The translations under genes and the position numbers were made by a program. This document shows positions 17,219-26,619 of a DNA stretch of 64,000 bases, in pieces (the first letter of the stretch is position 1; each line of letters starts with the position of its first letter). The DNA is taken from positions 1-64,000 of the forward strand of contig JBBCJR010000008.1 in assembly GCA_037190805.1 (NCBI GenBank). The letters run 5' to 3'. The DNA is from JBBCJR01 sp037190805. Its GTDB lineage: Bacteria > Pseudomonadota > Alphaproteobacteria > Sphingomonadales > Sphingomonadaceae. The notes beneath the pieces are model-generated. The model had not been told where the DNA came from. It did no database searches and was given only the letters and a program-made list of their open reading frames with translations.

Positions 17219-18057
17219 TATGCGCCAGTGACCTTGGGCGTCGCGGGATCGGCGCCCCATTCGGACCAGGAGCCGTCATAAAGGGCGACATCCGACTTGC
17301 CGAGCAGTCTCGCCCCGACCAGCAGCACGGCGGCGGTGATGCCCGATCCGCAGGTGGTGATCAGCGGCCGATCCAGATCGACACCGGCAGCTGTGAACTC
17401 GGCTTTCAACTCATCACCGCGCTTCCATGTGCCGTCCTCGTTGAACAGGCGGTCCTGCGGGAGGTTGCGCGACTGCGGGATATGGCCGGGCTGGACGCCG
17501 GGGCGGGTTTCCGGCTCGTCGCCGCGAAAGCGGGCCGCGCTGCGGGCGTCGACAAGCTGGGCCGCGCCGGTCTTCAGATTCTCGCGCACCGCCGCCAGAT
17601 CGCGGACATTGCTGCGATCGTCCCAGACGGTGAAGTGGCGGTGGCGCAGGACCGGCTTGCCGCTTTCCACCGCCCGGCCTTCGGCCCGCCACTTGGCGAA
17701 GCCGCCGTCGAGAATGGCGACATCGTGGGCGCCAAAAGTCTTCAGCATGAACCAGGCGCGCGCGGCGCTGTGGTGCGGGGAATTATCATAGACGACGATC
17801 CGGCTGCCATCGCCCAGACCCAGCGCCTGCATGCGGCTGGCGAATTTCTCCGGCGGCGGCAGCATGGTCGGGAGCGATGAGCTGGTGTCGGCGATTTCGA
17901 CCAGGTCCATGAACGCCGCACCGGGAATATGCGCGCTTTCGAACTCGGCGCGGGCATCGCGCCCGGCGTCGGGCAGGAACAGCGTGGCATCGACCACCCT
18001 CAGGTCATTGGCGCCCAGTTCCTCCGCCAGCCAGTCCGTCGAAACCAGAATGTCCAT
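17218..18057 (-). CDS. sseA: 3-mercaptopyruvate sulfurtransferase
   Basis: Two-domain rhodanese, 279 aa, which moves sulfane sulfur from 3-mercaptopyruvate to thiol acceptors. The N-terminal inactive domain starts LVSTDWLAEELGANDLRVVDA; the active domain holds the loop CGSGITA with nucleophile Cys236, matching the CGSGVTA loop of mercaptopyruvate enzymes rather than the CRxGx[RT] loop of thiosulfate sulfurtransferases. Start: ATG 18057 has GAGG nine bases upstream, while ATG 18072 has only two bases of spacing. Overlap with metC suggests a sulfur amino acid operon. Confidence 0.93.
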   Translation of the reverse strand: MDILVSTDWLAEELGANDLRVVDATLFLPDAGRDARAEFESAHIPGAAFMDLVEIADTSSSLPTMLPPPEKFASRMQALGLGDGSRIVVYDNSPHHSAARAWFMLKTFGAHDVAILDGGFAKWRAEGRAVESGKPVLRHRHFTVWDDRSNVRDLAAVRENLKTGAAQLVDARSAARFRGDEPETRPGVQPGHIPQSRNLPQDRLFNEDGTWKRGDELKAEFTAAGVDLDRPLITTCGSGITAAVLLVGARLLGKSDVALYDGSWSEWGADPATPKVTGA

Positions 18058-18168
18058 AATCCATGTCCTCAACGCAGAAGTGTTATCCTGGCTTCTAGCT
18101 GCCTGGCAGGAGGGCGTCGACAGGGCCTTATGAAAAAGATCGCCCCGAGCGTTGCACTGAGATCACAA

Positions 18169-18185
18169 TTGCGAGTGGTTCGCGC
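18169..18185. promoter_or_regulatory. Fur-like imperfect palindrome upstream of hemA
   Basis: TTGCGA, five bases (GTGGT), then TCGCGC, ending 61 bases before the hemA GTG. It resembles the 6-5-6 TTGCGA/TCGCAA inverted repeat associated with iron regulators in alphaproteobacteria and matches the clearer copy at 42554. Four of six positions of the right half fit. ALA synthase is a plausible iron- or heme-regulated target. The assignment to Fur is inference. Confidence 0.35.
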
Positions 18186-18246
18186 TGGCCAGCGTGGCGG
18201 CTTTTCCCTATGTGCGGTGCCGTGACTGCGTAAGGGCGGGACAAGC

Positions 18247-19461
18247 GTGGACTACGGTCAGATTTTCGATGATGCGCTCAAGCGGCTGCATGCCGAGGGA
18301 CGCTATCGGGTGTTCATCGACATCCTGCGCAATCGCGGCGCCTTTCCCAACGCCCGCTGCTTCGCCGGCCATAATGGCGCTCGGCCGATCACGGTCTGGT
18401 GTTCGAACGACTATCTGTCGATGGGCCAGCATCCCGCCGTCGTCGGCGCGATGGAGGAGGCGCTCCACGATGTCGGCGCCGGCTCGGGCGGCACCCGCAA
18501 CATCGGCGGCAACACCCATTATCATATCGACCTCGAAGCCGAACTCGCCGACCTGCACGAGAAGGAATCGGCGCTGCTGTTCACCTCGGGCTATGTGTCG
18601 AACGAGGCGACGCTGGCGACGCTGGCGAAGCTGCTGCCCGGCTGCATCGTGTTTTCCGATGCGCTCAACCATGCCTCGATGATCGCAGGCATCCGCAATT
18701 CCGGGGCGGAGAAGCGGATTTTCCGCCACAACGACCTCGCTCATCTCGAGGAACTGCTGGCGGAAGCGCCCGTCGACGCGCCCAAGCTGATCGCGTTCGA
18801 AAGCGTCTATTCGATGGACGGCGACATCGCGCCGATCGCCGAGATCTGCGATCTGGCCGACAAGTACAATGCGCTCACCTATCTCGACGAGGTTCACGCC
18901 GTCGGCATGTACGGTGCGCGCGGCGGCGGCATTTCCGACCGTGACGGCGTCGCCCGCCGGCTGACGATCATCGAGGGCACGCTGGGCAAGGCGTTCGGCG
19001 TCATGGGTGGTTACATCACCGCCGATGCCCGTATCGTCGACGTCATCCGGTCCTATGCGCCGGGATTCATCTTCACGACCTCGCTGTCGCCGGTACTGGT
19101 TGCCGGCGCGCTCGCCAGTGTCCGCCACCTGAAGGCGTCGAGCATCGAGCGCGAGGGTCAGCAGGCCTCCGCTGCCCGGCTCAAGGGGATGATGCGCGAG
19201 GCGGGGCTGCCGGTCATGGATTCGGTCACCCATATCGTGCCGCTGATGGTCGGCGATCCGGTGAAGGCGAAGCGGATCAGCGATATATTGCTGGTCGAAT
19301 ATGGCATCTACGTGCAGCCGATCAATTATCCGACCGTGCCGCGCGGGACGGAACGGCTGCGCTTCACGCCGGGGCCGCACCATGACGAGACGATGATGCG
19401 CGCGCTGGTCGACGCGCTGCTCGAGATCTGGGACCGTCTGGAGATGCGGCTGGCCGCCTGA
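18247..19461 (+). CDS. hemA: 5-aminolevulinate synthase
   Basis: PLP enzyme that condenses glycine and succinyl-CoA to 5-aminolevulinate, the first step of the C4 heme pathway of alphaproteobacteria; 404 aa. PLP is held by Lys248 in EGTLGKAFGVMGGY; VWCSNDYLSMGQHPAVV and GSGGTRNIGGNTHYH near the N-terminus and YLDEVHAVGMYGARGGG (PLP-ring Asp/His) are diagnostic. GTG start at 18247; the protein then reads MDYGQIFDDAL as in other ALA synthases. The upstream spacer carries a Fur-like palindrome. An 87-base gap separates it from rpiB. Confidence 0.97.
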   Translation: MDYGQIFDDALKRLHAEGRYRVFIDILRNRGAFPNARCFAGHNGARPITVWCSNDYLSMGQHPAVVGAMEEALHDVGAGSGGTRNIGGNTHYHIDLEAELADLHEKESALLFTSGYVSNEATLATLAKLLPGCIVFSDALNHASMIAGIRNSGAEKRIFRHNDLAHLEELLAEAPVDAPKLIAFESVYSMDGDIAPIAEICDLADKYNALTYLDEVHAVGMYGARGGGISDRDGVARRLTIIEGTLGKAFGVMGGYITADARIVDVIRSYAPGFIFTTSLSPVLVAGALASVRHLKASSIEREGQQASAARLKGMMREAGLPVMDSVTHIVPLMVGDPVKAKRISDILLVEYGIYVQPINYPTVPRGTERLRFTPGPHHDETMMRALVDALLEIWDRLEMRLAA

Positions 19462-19548
19462 GGCCGTCCGACTCGCGTTGCGATTCTGTGTGCACGCGCC
19501 TAGAGAGGCGCCGTCTCCAGATTGCCCACGTGTAAAGGACGCCGCTCC

Positions 19549-20010
19549 GTGGCCGACACCATCGCCATCGCTTCGGATCATGCCGCTTTCGACATGAAGG
19601 CGGCTCTCGTCGACTGGTTGAGAGGCGAAGGGCACGACGTGCTGGACCTCGGCCCGGCCAGCGTTGAGTCGGTCGATTATCCCGATTTTGGCTACAAGCT
19701 CGCCGATGCGATCGCCGCTGGGCAGGCCAGCTTCGGGGTCGCACTGTGCGGATCGGGTATCGGCATCTCGATCGCCGTCAACCGCAACCCGGCGGCGCGT
19801 TGCGCGCTGGTGTCGGACAATCTGTCGGCCAGGCTGGCGCGGCAGCACAATGACGCCAACGTCATCGCCATGGGCGCGCGCCTGATCGGCATCGAGACCG
19901 CGAAGGATTGCCTCGCTGCCTTCCTCGCCACCGACTTTGCCGGCGACCGCCATGTCCGCCGTGTGACCAAGCTTTCAAATCCGCCGTTCAGCAAGGAGGC
20001 CGGCCAATGA
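19549..20010 (+). CDS. rpiB: Ribose-5-phosphate isomerase B
   Basis: Interconverts ribose 5-phosphate and ribulose 5-phosphate; 153 aa, usual for RpiB. The N-terminal IAIASDHAAFDMKAAL and the active-site loop GVALCGSGIGISIAVNR with its catalytic Cys are the LacAB/RpiB signatures; ARQHNDANVIAMGARLIG is the dimer/phosphate region. I prefer GTG 19549 over the TTG at 19522 because homology begins with ADTIAIASDH. The stop codon overlaps the glyA ATG (ATGA), and the glyA ribosome site AAGGAGG lies inside the rpiB end. Confidence 0.94.
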   Translation: MADTIAIASDHAAFDMKAALVDWLRGEGHDVLDLGPASVESVDYPDFGYKLADAIAAGQASFGVALCGSGIGISIAVNRNPAARCALVSDNLSARLARQHNDANVIAMGARLIGIETAKDCLAAFLATDFAGDRHVRRVTKLSNPPFSKEAGQ

Positions 20011-21323
20011 CCGCGCAGATCGCCACCGTCGCCAATGATGTTCAGCCCGACGGCTTCTTCACGCGCGGCGTCGCCGAGAGCGATCCTGCCGTCGCTGCCG
20101 GCCTGAAGGCTGAGCTGAAGCGCGAGCAGACCCAGATCGAACTGATCGCGTCCGAAAACATCGTCAGCCGCGCGGTGCTGGAAGCGCAGGGGTCGATCTT
20201 CACCAACAAGTACGCCGAGGGCTATCCCGGCAAGCGCTATTATCAGGGCTGCGGACCGTCCGATGTCGTCGAGCAGCTGGCCATCGACCGCGCCAAACAG
20301 CTGTTCGGCGCCGAATTCGTCAACGTCCAGCCGCATTCGGGCGCGCAGGCCAATGGCGCCGTGATGCTGGCGCTGGCGAAGCCCGGCGACACCATCCTCG
20401 GCATGTCGCTGGACGCCGGCGGTCACCTGACCCACGGCGCTCGCGCCGCGATGTCGGGCAAGTGGTTCAACGCTGTCCAATATGGCGTCCGGGCCGACGA
20501 TCACCTGGTCGATTTCGATCAGGTCGAAGCGCTGGCCGTCGAGCACAAGCCCCGCATCCTCATCGCCGGCGGCTCGGCCTATCCGCGCACGCTCGACTTC
20601 CAGCGGTTCCGCGCCATCGCCGACAAGGTCGGAGCGCTGCTGTTCGTTGACATGGCGCATTTCGCCGGACTGGTGGCGGGCGGTGCCCATCCCAATCCGC
20701 TGCCGATCGCCGACGTTGTCACCACCACGACGCACAAGACGCTGCGCGGTCCGCGCGGCGGCATGATCCTCAGCCGCGATGCGGATATCGGCAAGAAGAT
20801 CAATTCGGCGGTGTTCCCTGGCCTTCAGGGCGGCCCGCTGATGCATGCTATCGCCGCCAAGGCGGTGGCGTTCGGCGAGGCGCTGACGCCTGAGTTCAAG
20901 GGCTATGCCCGCGCCATCATCGCCAACGCCCAGACCCTGGCGTCGCGGCTGAAGGAGCGCGGCGCCGATGTCGTCGCGGGCGGCACCGATACCCATCTGG
21001 CGCTTATCGACCTCAGGCCCCTGGGGGTCACGGGCAAGGACGCTGACGAGGCGCTGGAGCGCGCCGGCATCACCTGCAACAAGAACGGCATCCCGTTCGA
21101 TCCGTTGCCGCCGACCAAGACCAGCGGCATCCGCGTCGGATCGCCCGCCGGGACCACGCGCGGCTTCGGCCAGGCCGAGTTCCGCGACATTGGTGACATG
21201 ATCGCCGATGTCCTCGACGGGCTGGCGGCCAAGGGCGAGGCCGGCGATCCGACGGTGGAGCAGAATGTCCGCGCCCGGGTCGAGGCGCTGTGCGCCCGCT
21301 TCCCCATCTATCAGGGATATTGA
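20007..21323 (+). CDS. glyA: Serine hydroxymethyltransferase
   Basis: PLP enzyme converting serine and tetrahydrofolate to glycine and 5,10-methylene-THF; 438 aa. Lys244 in TTTTHKTLRGPRGG binds PLP. IELIASENIVSRAVLEAQG, NKYAEGYPGKRYYQGC and VDMAHFAGLVAGG are hallmark blocks. The ATG at 20007 follows AAGGAGG with ideal spacing. The N-terminal extension (MTAQIATVANDVQPDGFFTRG) is longer than in E. coli but ordinary in this group. Glycine made here feeds the ALA synthase encoded just upstream. nrdR begins six bases after the stop. Confidence 0.97.
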   Translation: MTAQIATVANDVQPDGFFTRGVAESDPAVAAGLKAELKREQTQIELIASENIVSRAVLEAQGSIFTNKYAEGYPGKRYYQGCGPSDVVEQLAIDRAKQLFGAEFVNVQPHSGAQANGAVMLALAKPGDTILGMSLDAGGHLTHGARAAMSGKWFNAVQYGVRADDHLVDFDQVEALAVEHKPRILIAGGSAYPRTLDFQRFRAIADKVGALLFVDMAHFAGLVAGGAHPNPLPIADVVTTTTHKTLRGPRGGMILSRDADIGKKINSAVFPGLQGGPLMHAIAAKAVAFGEALTPEFKGYARAIIANAQTLASRLKERGADVVAGGTDTHLALIDLRPLGVTGKDADEALERAGITCNKNGIPFDPLPPTKTSGIRVGSPAGTTRGFGQAEFRDIGDMIADVLDGLAAKGEAGDPTVEQNVRARVEALCARFPIYQGY

Positions 21324-21329
21324 TCCACC

Positions 21330-21791
21330 TTGCGTTGCCCCTTCTGCGGTCATGACGACAGTCAGGTGAAGGATAGTCGCCCCACCGAGGATGGGGCGGC
21401 GATCCGTCGGCGGCGGCAGTGCGAAGGCTGCGGCGCGCGCTTCACCACGTTCGAGCGCATCCAGTTGCGTGAGCTGACGGTGGTGAAGAAGACCGGCGAG
21501 CGCGAACCGTTCGACCGTGACAAGCTGGCCCGTTCGATCGGCGTCGCCTGCCGCAAGCGCGCCATCGACGAAGCGCGGATCGAGCGGCTGGTCAACGCCA
21601 TCCAGCGTCAGATGGAAAGCGGTGGCGATACCGAGATCGAGGCCGATCGCATCGGCGCGGCGGTTATGGACGGGCTTAAGGCGCTGGACAGCGTCGCCTA
21701 CATTCGTTTCGCCAGCGTCTATAAGGATTTCCGCGAAGCCAAGGATTTCGAGGATTTCGCCGGCGCCGTCGCCGAGGCGGGGCAGGAGTGA
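21330..21791 (+). CDS. nrdR: Transcriptional repressor NrdR
   Basis: ATP/dATP-sensing repressor of ribonucleotide reductase genes; 153 aa. The N-terminal zinc ribbon has CPFC at residues 3-6 and a second pair in RRRRQCEGCGARFTTFER; the ATP-cone follows (VVKKTGEREPFDRDKLARSI). The start is TTG at 21330: the protein must begin LRCPFC and no other start fits before the zinc ribbon, so this is a rare start codon that may keep expression low. It sits between glyA and an RNA methylase with a GTGA overlap. No NrdR box was found in the window. Confidence 0.96.
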   Translation: MRCPFCGHDDSQVKDSRPTEDGAAIRRRRQCEGCGARFTTFERIQLRELTVVKKTGEREPFDRDKLARSIGVACRKRAIDEARIERLVNAIQRQMESGGDTEIEADRIGAAVMDGLKALDSVAYIRFASVYKDFREAKDFEDFAGAVAEAGQE

Positions 21792-22555
21792 GCGCGGCAT
21801 TCCCCGCCGATCCGGCCGCTCCAGCATCCTCCTCGGGCCCGGCCATCGTCCTCGTCCGGCCCCAGCTGGCTGAGAATATCGGCAAGGCAGCGCGGGCGAT
21901 GCTGAATTTCGGCCTCACCGACCTGCGCCTCGTCGCGCCGCGCGACGGCTGGCCCAATCCCGATGCCGGGCCGGCGGCGTCGGGCGCGGACATCGTGCTG
22001 GCCCGCGCGCGGCTGTTCGACAGTGTTGCCGACGCGGTGGCCGATTGCCCGAACGTCTATGCCACGACGGTGCGCAAGCGCGGGCTGGTCAAACCGGTGG
22101 TGACGCCCGAGGGCGCGGCGCGCGAGATTCATGCCCAGCCCGGACGCAGCGCCGTGCTGTTCGGTCCCGAACGCTCGGGGCTGGAGACGGAGGATGTGGC
22201 CGTTGCCCGCACCATCCTGACGGTACCGATCAATCCCGACTTCGGATCGCTCAACCTCGCCCAGGCTGTCATCCTCGTCGCCTATGAATGGTCGAAAGGC
22301 GTGGACGCGCTGGTCCAGCCGACCAGCATCGACATCTTTCCGCCCGCGCCGCAGGCCGATCTCGACGGGCTGATCGGACATCTGGAACAGATGCTGGACG
22401 AGGCGGGTTATTTCTATCCCCCCGCGCGCACGCCGTCTTCGAAGCAGACGCTGCGCTCGGTGCTCACCAAGCCCGGCTGGAACGCGCAGGAAATCCGTAC
22501 GCTGCGGGGCGTTCTGAGCACCCTGGAACGACCGCGTCCGGCCCGCGGCGCTTGA
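21788..22555 (+). CDS. TrmJ/TrmH-type RNA 2'-O-methyltransferase
   Basis: SPOUT-class methyltransferase, 255 aa. Motif 1 is ILVRPQLAENIGKAARAMLNFG (close to TrmJ), motif 2 AVLFGPERSGL, and motif 3 IPINPDFGSLNLAQAVILVAYEW, which forms the trefoil knot binding SAM. The best guess is TrmJ, which methylates ribose at tRNA position 32, but relatives act on other RNAs. The C-terminal region (GLIGHLEQMLDEAGYFYP) is the TrmJ-type extension. GTG start overlaps the nrdR stop codon, so expression is coupled. Confidence 0.9.
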   Translation: MSAAFPADPAAPASSSGPAIVLVRPQLAENIGKAARAMLNFGLTDLRLVAPRDGWPNPDAGPAASGADIVLARARLFDSVADAVADCPNVYATTVRKRGLVKPVVTPEGAAREIHAQPGRSAVLFGPERSGLETEDVAVARTILTVPINPDFGSLNLAQAVILVAYEWSKGVDALVQPTSIDIFPPAPQADLDGLIGHLEQMLDEAGYFYPPARTPSSKQTLRSVLTKPGWNAQEIRTLRGVLSTLERPRPARGA

Positions 22556-22692
22556 CTCTCCGGCCCCCGACGGCCATAGCGCCGGCTTCGCAATTGGCTC
22601 CGCACCCCCGGTGAAGCGGCGGCCGCGTCGGACAGAAGGTCCGGCGGCGCGAGTCCGGGGACATATCCAAACCAAGCGAATTGGAGACTGAC

Positions 22693-23307
22693 ATGTCGAA
22701 GCGCTCGAGCGCCAAGTACAAACTCGACCGCCGGATGGGCGAAAACATCTGGGGTCGCCCTAAGAGCCCGGTCAACAAGCGCGAATACGGCCCCGGTCAG
22801 CACGGCCAGCGCCGCAAGGGCAAGGTGTCCGACTATGGTCTGCAGCTGCGCGCCAAGCAGAAGCTGAAGGGCTATTACGGCGACGTCACCGAGAAGCAGT
22901 TCAAGAAGTCCTATGTCGAGGCCAGCCGCATGAAGGGCGATACCTCGCAGAACCTCATCGGCCTGCTCGAACAGCGTCTGGACATGATCGTCTATCGCGC
23001 CAAGTTCGCGCCGACGATCTTCGCCGCCCGCCAGATCGTCAATCACGGCCACATCCGTGTCAATGGCGCCAAGTGCAACATCGCCTCGCGCCGCGTCCTG
23101 CCTGGCGACGTCGTCGAGCTGGGCGACAAGGCTCGCGAGATGGCGCTGGTGATCGAGGCCCAGGGCCTCGCCGAGCGTGAAGTGCCTGAATATATCGCCC
23201 AGGACGGCAACGCGAAGGTCAGCTTCGTGCGCGTCCCGACGCTGGACGAGGTGCCTTATCCGGTGAAGATGGAGCCGAACCTGGTGGTCGAGTTCTACTC
23301 GCGCTGA
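22693..23307 (+). CDS. rpsD: 30S ribosomal protein S4
   Basis: Primary 16S rRNA-binding protein, 204 aa. Reads MSKRSSAKYKLDRRMGENIW, then the S4 core and an S4 RNA-binding domain from QRLDMIVYRAKFAPTIFAARQIVNHGHIRVNG. No zinc Cys cluster is present at the N-terminus, so this is the Zn-independent form. ATG 22693 has GGAG seven bases upstream. It is monocistronic: a 137-base GC-rich leader precedes it and an intrinsic terminator follows. In many bacteria S4 sits in the alpha operon with rpsM/rpsK/rpoA, so this stand-alone position is typical of alphaproteobacteria. Confidence 0.98.
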   Translation: MSKRSSAKYKLDRRMGENIWGRPKSPVNKREYGPGQHGQRRKGKVSDYGLQLRAKQKLKGYYGDVTEKQFKKSYVEASRMKGDTSQNLIGLLEQRLDMIVYRAKFAPTIFAARQIVNHGHIRVNGAKCNIASRRVLPGDVVELGDKAREMALVIEAQGLAEREVPEYIAQDGNAKVSFVRVPTLDEVPYPVKMEPNLVVEFYSR

Positions 23308-23330
23308 TCGGTTTCCATAGGACAAACAAG

Positions 23331-23358
23331 AGGGCGGTCCCTTTTGGGGCCGCCTTTT
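23331..23358 (+). terminator. Rho-independent terminator after rpsD
   Basis: GGCGGTCCC pairs with GGGGCCGCC around a TTTT loop, followed by TTTTCC. It starts 23 bases after the rpsD stop codon. Confidence 0.85.
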
Positions 23359-23574
23359 CCTTTTCAGGGCCTATGCCGCAGCAGCCCGTGGCGGTCGGCT
23401 GACAGAATTAAGATGGTTAATGAATACTTTACCCCTTGAACGGGGGGTGATTTGCCCTTCCGCTCGCGGCATCAGCCATCCACGATCGTTCGGATAGGGC
23501 GGTGCTGGATCGGCGCAACAGGGGCTGACCGGCGTGGCGTCGCTACTCTCCCGAACGCGCAAACAGGGGAGAGT

Positions 23575-24450
23575 ATGATGTTCAGTTCGCTTCGCGCCGC
23601 CGCGGTTGGCGCCATGCTGTGTCTGGCTGCGCCAGCGTCGGCCACGATCTTCTATTCCAACTATGCGCCGTCCGACACTGCGGCGACGTTCCAGGAGCAT
23701 TTCCATCCGCTGGAATATCGCGCGCCCGACGCGTCGCAGAGCTTCGACAATCCGGCGTCGCTCGGCGCCTATTGCACCTATTCCAGCTGCCCTGGCTTCA
23801 ACTTCTATTCCGTCGCGACCGAGTTCACGGCGACGTCGAGCTTTTCGACCTCGCATCTGATCGTGCCGGTGCGCGTCGGCGGCAGCTATGGCAATTTCCG
23901 GGTCGGTTTCGGGTTGTCGCGGTTCGACACCGAGACCGGTGAATGGGTTGGTCTGGGCAGCGCGACGATCGAAAGCGGGTTGGTGCCGACGGGCGCGGTA
24001 CGCGAGGTCGAGATTCCGTTCGGGGTTTCGGGTGCGCGCTACATCGACTTCAACTACCAGCCGGTCTCGATCGTCGCGGGCGAGCGCTATCGGCTGGTCG
24101 GGGGCTGGGGCACAGGCGCTGCCGGCGACATGACCTGGTATGCCAGCGATGCCGCCGCCACGCCGGGCCAGTCGACCGAATATTATGGCGGCTTTCGCTT
24201 CTCCCAAGCCAACAGCAGGGCGCTGGGCCTTCAGCCGGCCTTCGCGCTGACTGATGGCGGCACGCTCCAGCAGGCGGTGTCGGCGATTCCCGAGCCGTCG
24301 ACCTGGCTGATGATGATCCTCGGTTTCGGCATGGCCGGCATGATGATCCGGCGTGGACGCAGCGGCGTGGCGCTGCCGATGTCACCCAGGCTGGCGGCCG
24401 CCTGGCACCCCCCGACAGGCGAAGGCGGCGTCCGAACCGGCGCCGCCTGA
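23575..24450 (+). CDS. PEP-CTERM sorting domain protein, extended C-terminus
   Basis: Secreted protein, 291 aa. A signal peptide (about 1-23, ending APASA) is followed by a Ser/Tyr/Phe-rich beta-type region with no domain I recognise, and a Cys pair in YCTYSSCPG. Near the C-terminus lies an exosortase sorting signal: PEPSTW from residue 239, a hydrophobic helix and the basic pair Arg259-Arg260. Unlike usual substrates, which end within a few residues of the basic cluster, this protein runs on 31 residues. The Trp is followed by Leu rather than the Ala of the sphingomonad PEPxxWA form. ATG 23575 follows AGGGGAGAG. It is flanked by terminators and so stands alone. Confidence 0.88.
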   Translation: MMFSSLRAAAVGAMLCLAAPASATIFYSNYAPSDTAATFQEHFHPLEYRAPDASQSFDNPASLGAYCTYSSCPGFNFYSVATEFTATSSFSTSHLIVPVRVGGSYGNFRVGFGLSRFDTETGEWVGLGSATIESGLVPTGAVREVEIPFGVSGARYIDFNYQPVSIVAGERYRLVGGWGTGAAGDMTWYASDAAATPGQSTEYYGGFRFSQANSRALGLQPAFALTDGGTLQQAVSAIPEPSTWLMMILGFGMAGMMIRRGRSGVALPMSPRLAAAWHPPTGEGGVRTGAA

Positions 24451-24460
24451 TCCGGCCGGC

Positions 24461-24502
24461 ATCGCCCTTCCCGTCGCGTGACGGGAAGGGCGATCGTCTT
24501 TT
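24461..24502 (+). terminator. Strong intrinsic terminator after the PEP-CTERM gene
   Basis: A perfect 15-bp stem (24461-24475 with 24480-24494) and a GCGT tetraloop, followed by CGTCTTTT. Read on the other strand it lacks a T-run, so it acts mainly rightward; it sits between convergent genes. Confidence 0.92.
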
Positions 24503-24530
24503 GGAGGCGATGCGGATCTAATTCTGAGCC

Positions 24531-25916
<1,386 letters not shown>

Positions 25917-26006
25917 GGGTCGCTCGTTCATCCTGCTGCCTGCGGTGGAACGAGGGCGCCCGCGTCCTCCGACAGGCCCAGGACGGGGCGGAGAGGCTTT
26001 AGCGGC

Positions 26007-26486
26007 CTATTTCTTCCGCTTGAAATCGACTGCGACGACGTTGGACCCGTCGCTGGCGCCCGGTGGAGGCTGGTCGTTCTCCGCCGGCTCGGTCGTCTCC
26101 GGCGGCGCCGCCTCGTCCTGCACCTGGAACTGCAGGGCGAAATTGACGGAGGGATCGACGAACGCCGTCACCGCCGCATAGGGCACATGCAGGATCGCCG
26201 GCACCTGATTGAAGCTGAGACCGACCTGGAAATGGTCGGGAAACGTCTTCAGGTCCCAGAACTTGTTCTGAATGACGATCGTCATCTCGTCCGGGAAACG
26301 TTCGGACAAATGCTTGGGAATGTCGACGCCCGGCGCGCGGGTGTGGAAGGTGATATAGAAATGGTGGTCGCCGGGCAGGTCGCCGTCGCGCTCCACCTCG
26401 CCCAGAACGCGGCCGACGACGGCGCGCAGTGCGTCCTGCACGATCTCGTCATAGGGGATCAGGCTGTCTGGCGTCTCGTCGCTCAT
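26007..26486 (-). CDS. sspB: ClpXP adaptor SspB (alphaproteobacterial type)
   Basis: Adaptor that tethers ssrA-tagged proteins to ClpX; 159 aa. The body LPGDHHFYITFHTRAPGVDIPKHLSERFPDEMTIVIQNKFWDL is the alphaproteobacterial SspB fold, followed by VGLSFNQVPAILHVPYAAVTAFVDPSVNFALQF. An acidic Pro-rich linker leads to the C-terminal VVAVDFKRKK, the ClpX-binding tail (XB motif). Start at ATG 26486, immediately after a CACGGTCGACCGTG palindrome. The tmRNA gene, whose product adds the tag recognised by SspB, lies directly upstream on the same strand. Confidence 0.95.
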   Translation of the reverse strand: MSDETPDSLIPYDEIVQDALRAVVGRVLGEVERDGDLPGDHHFYITFHTRAPGVDIPKHLSERFPDEMTIVIQNKFWDLKTFPDHFQVGLSFNQVPAILHVPYAAVTAFVDPSVNFALQFQVQDEAAPPETTEPAENDQPPPGASDGSNVVAVDFKRKK

Positions 26487-26540
26487 CACGGTCGACCGTG
26501 GCGTCTCGTCGGCAATGGGTCAAGCCGGGAATGGGCGGGA

Positions 26541-26582
26541 GACAAGAGAAAAGTGGGGAGCTTCTGTTGCCCGGTGCTCCCC
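26541..26582 (-). terminator. Terminator of the tmRNA gene
   Basis: On the minus strand GGGGAGC pairs with GCTCCCC around a 14-base loop, followed by ACTTTTCTCTTG. The loop is part of an 18-bp element that is repeated just upstream. Confidence 0.8.
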
Positions 26583-26615
26583 GCACCGCTGGAATCCGCT
26601 TCTGTTGCCCGGTGC
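26560..26615 (-). repeat. 18-bp direct repeat GCACCGGGCAACAGAAGC downstream of ssrA
   Basis: Two perfect copies (26560-26577 and 26598-26615) 20 bases apart. Each sits in a different potential hairpin: the 3'-most is closed by GGGGAGC/GCTCCCC, the other by CCGC/GCGG, so the loop is kept while the stems differ. Alternatively CCGCACC of the upstream copy can pair with GGTGCGG in the spacer (7 bp). Confidence 0.85.
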
Positions 26616-26619
26616 GGCC

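Noticed and set aside
18208..21827. Two long minus-strand frames (581 and 711 codons) across hemA, rpiB, glyA and nrdR
   Set aside because: They run antisense through four well-conserved genes and show only shadow composition.
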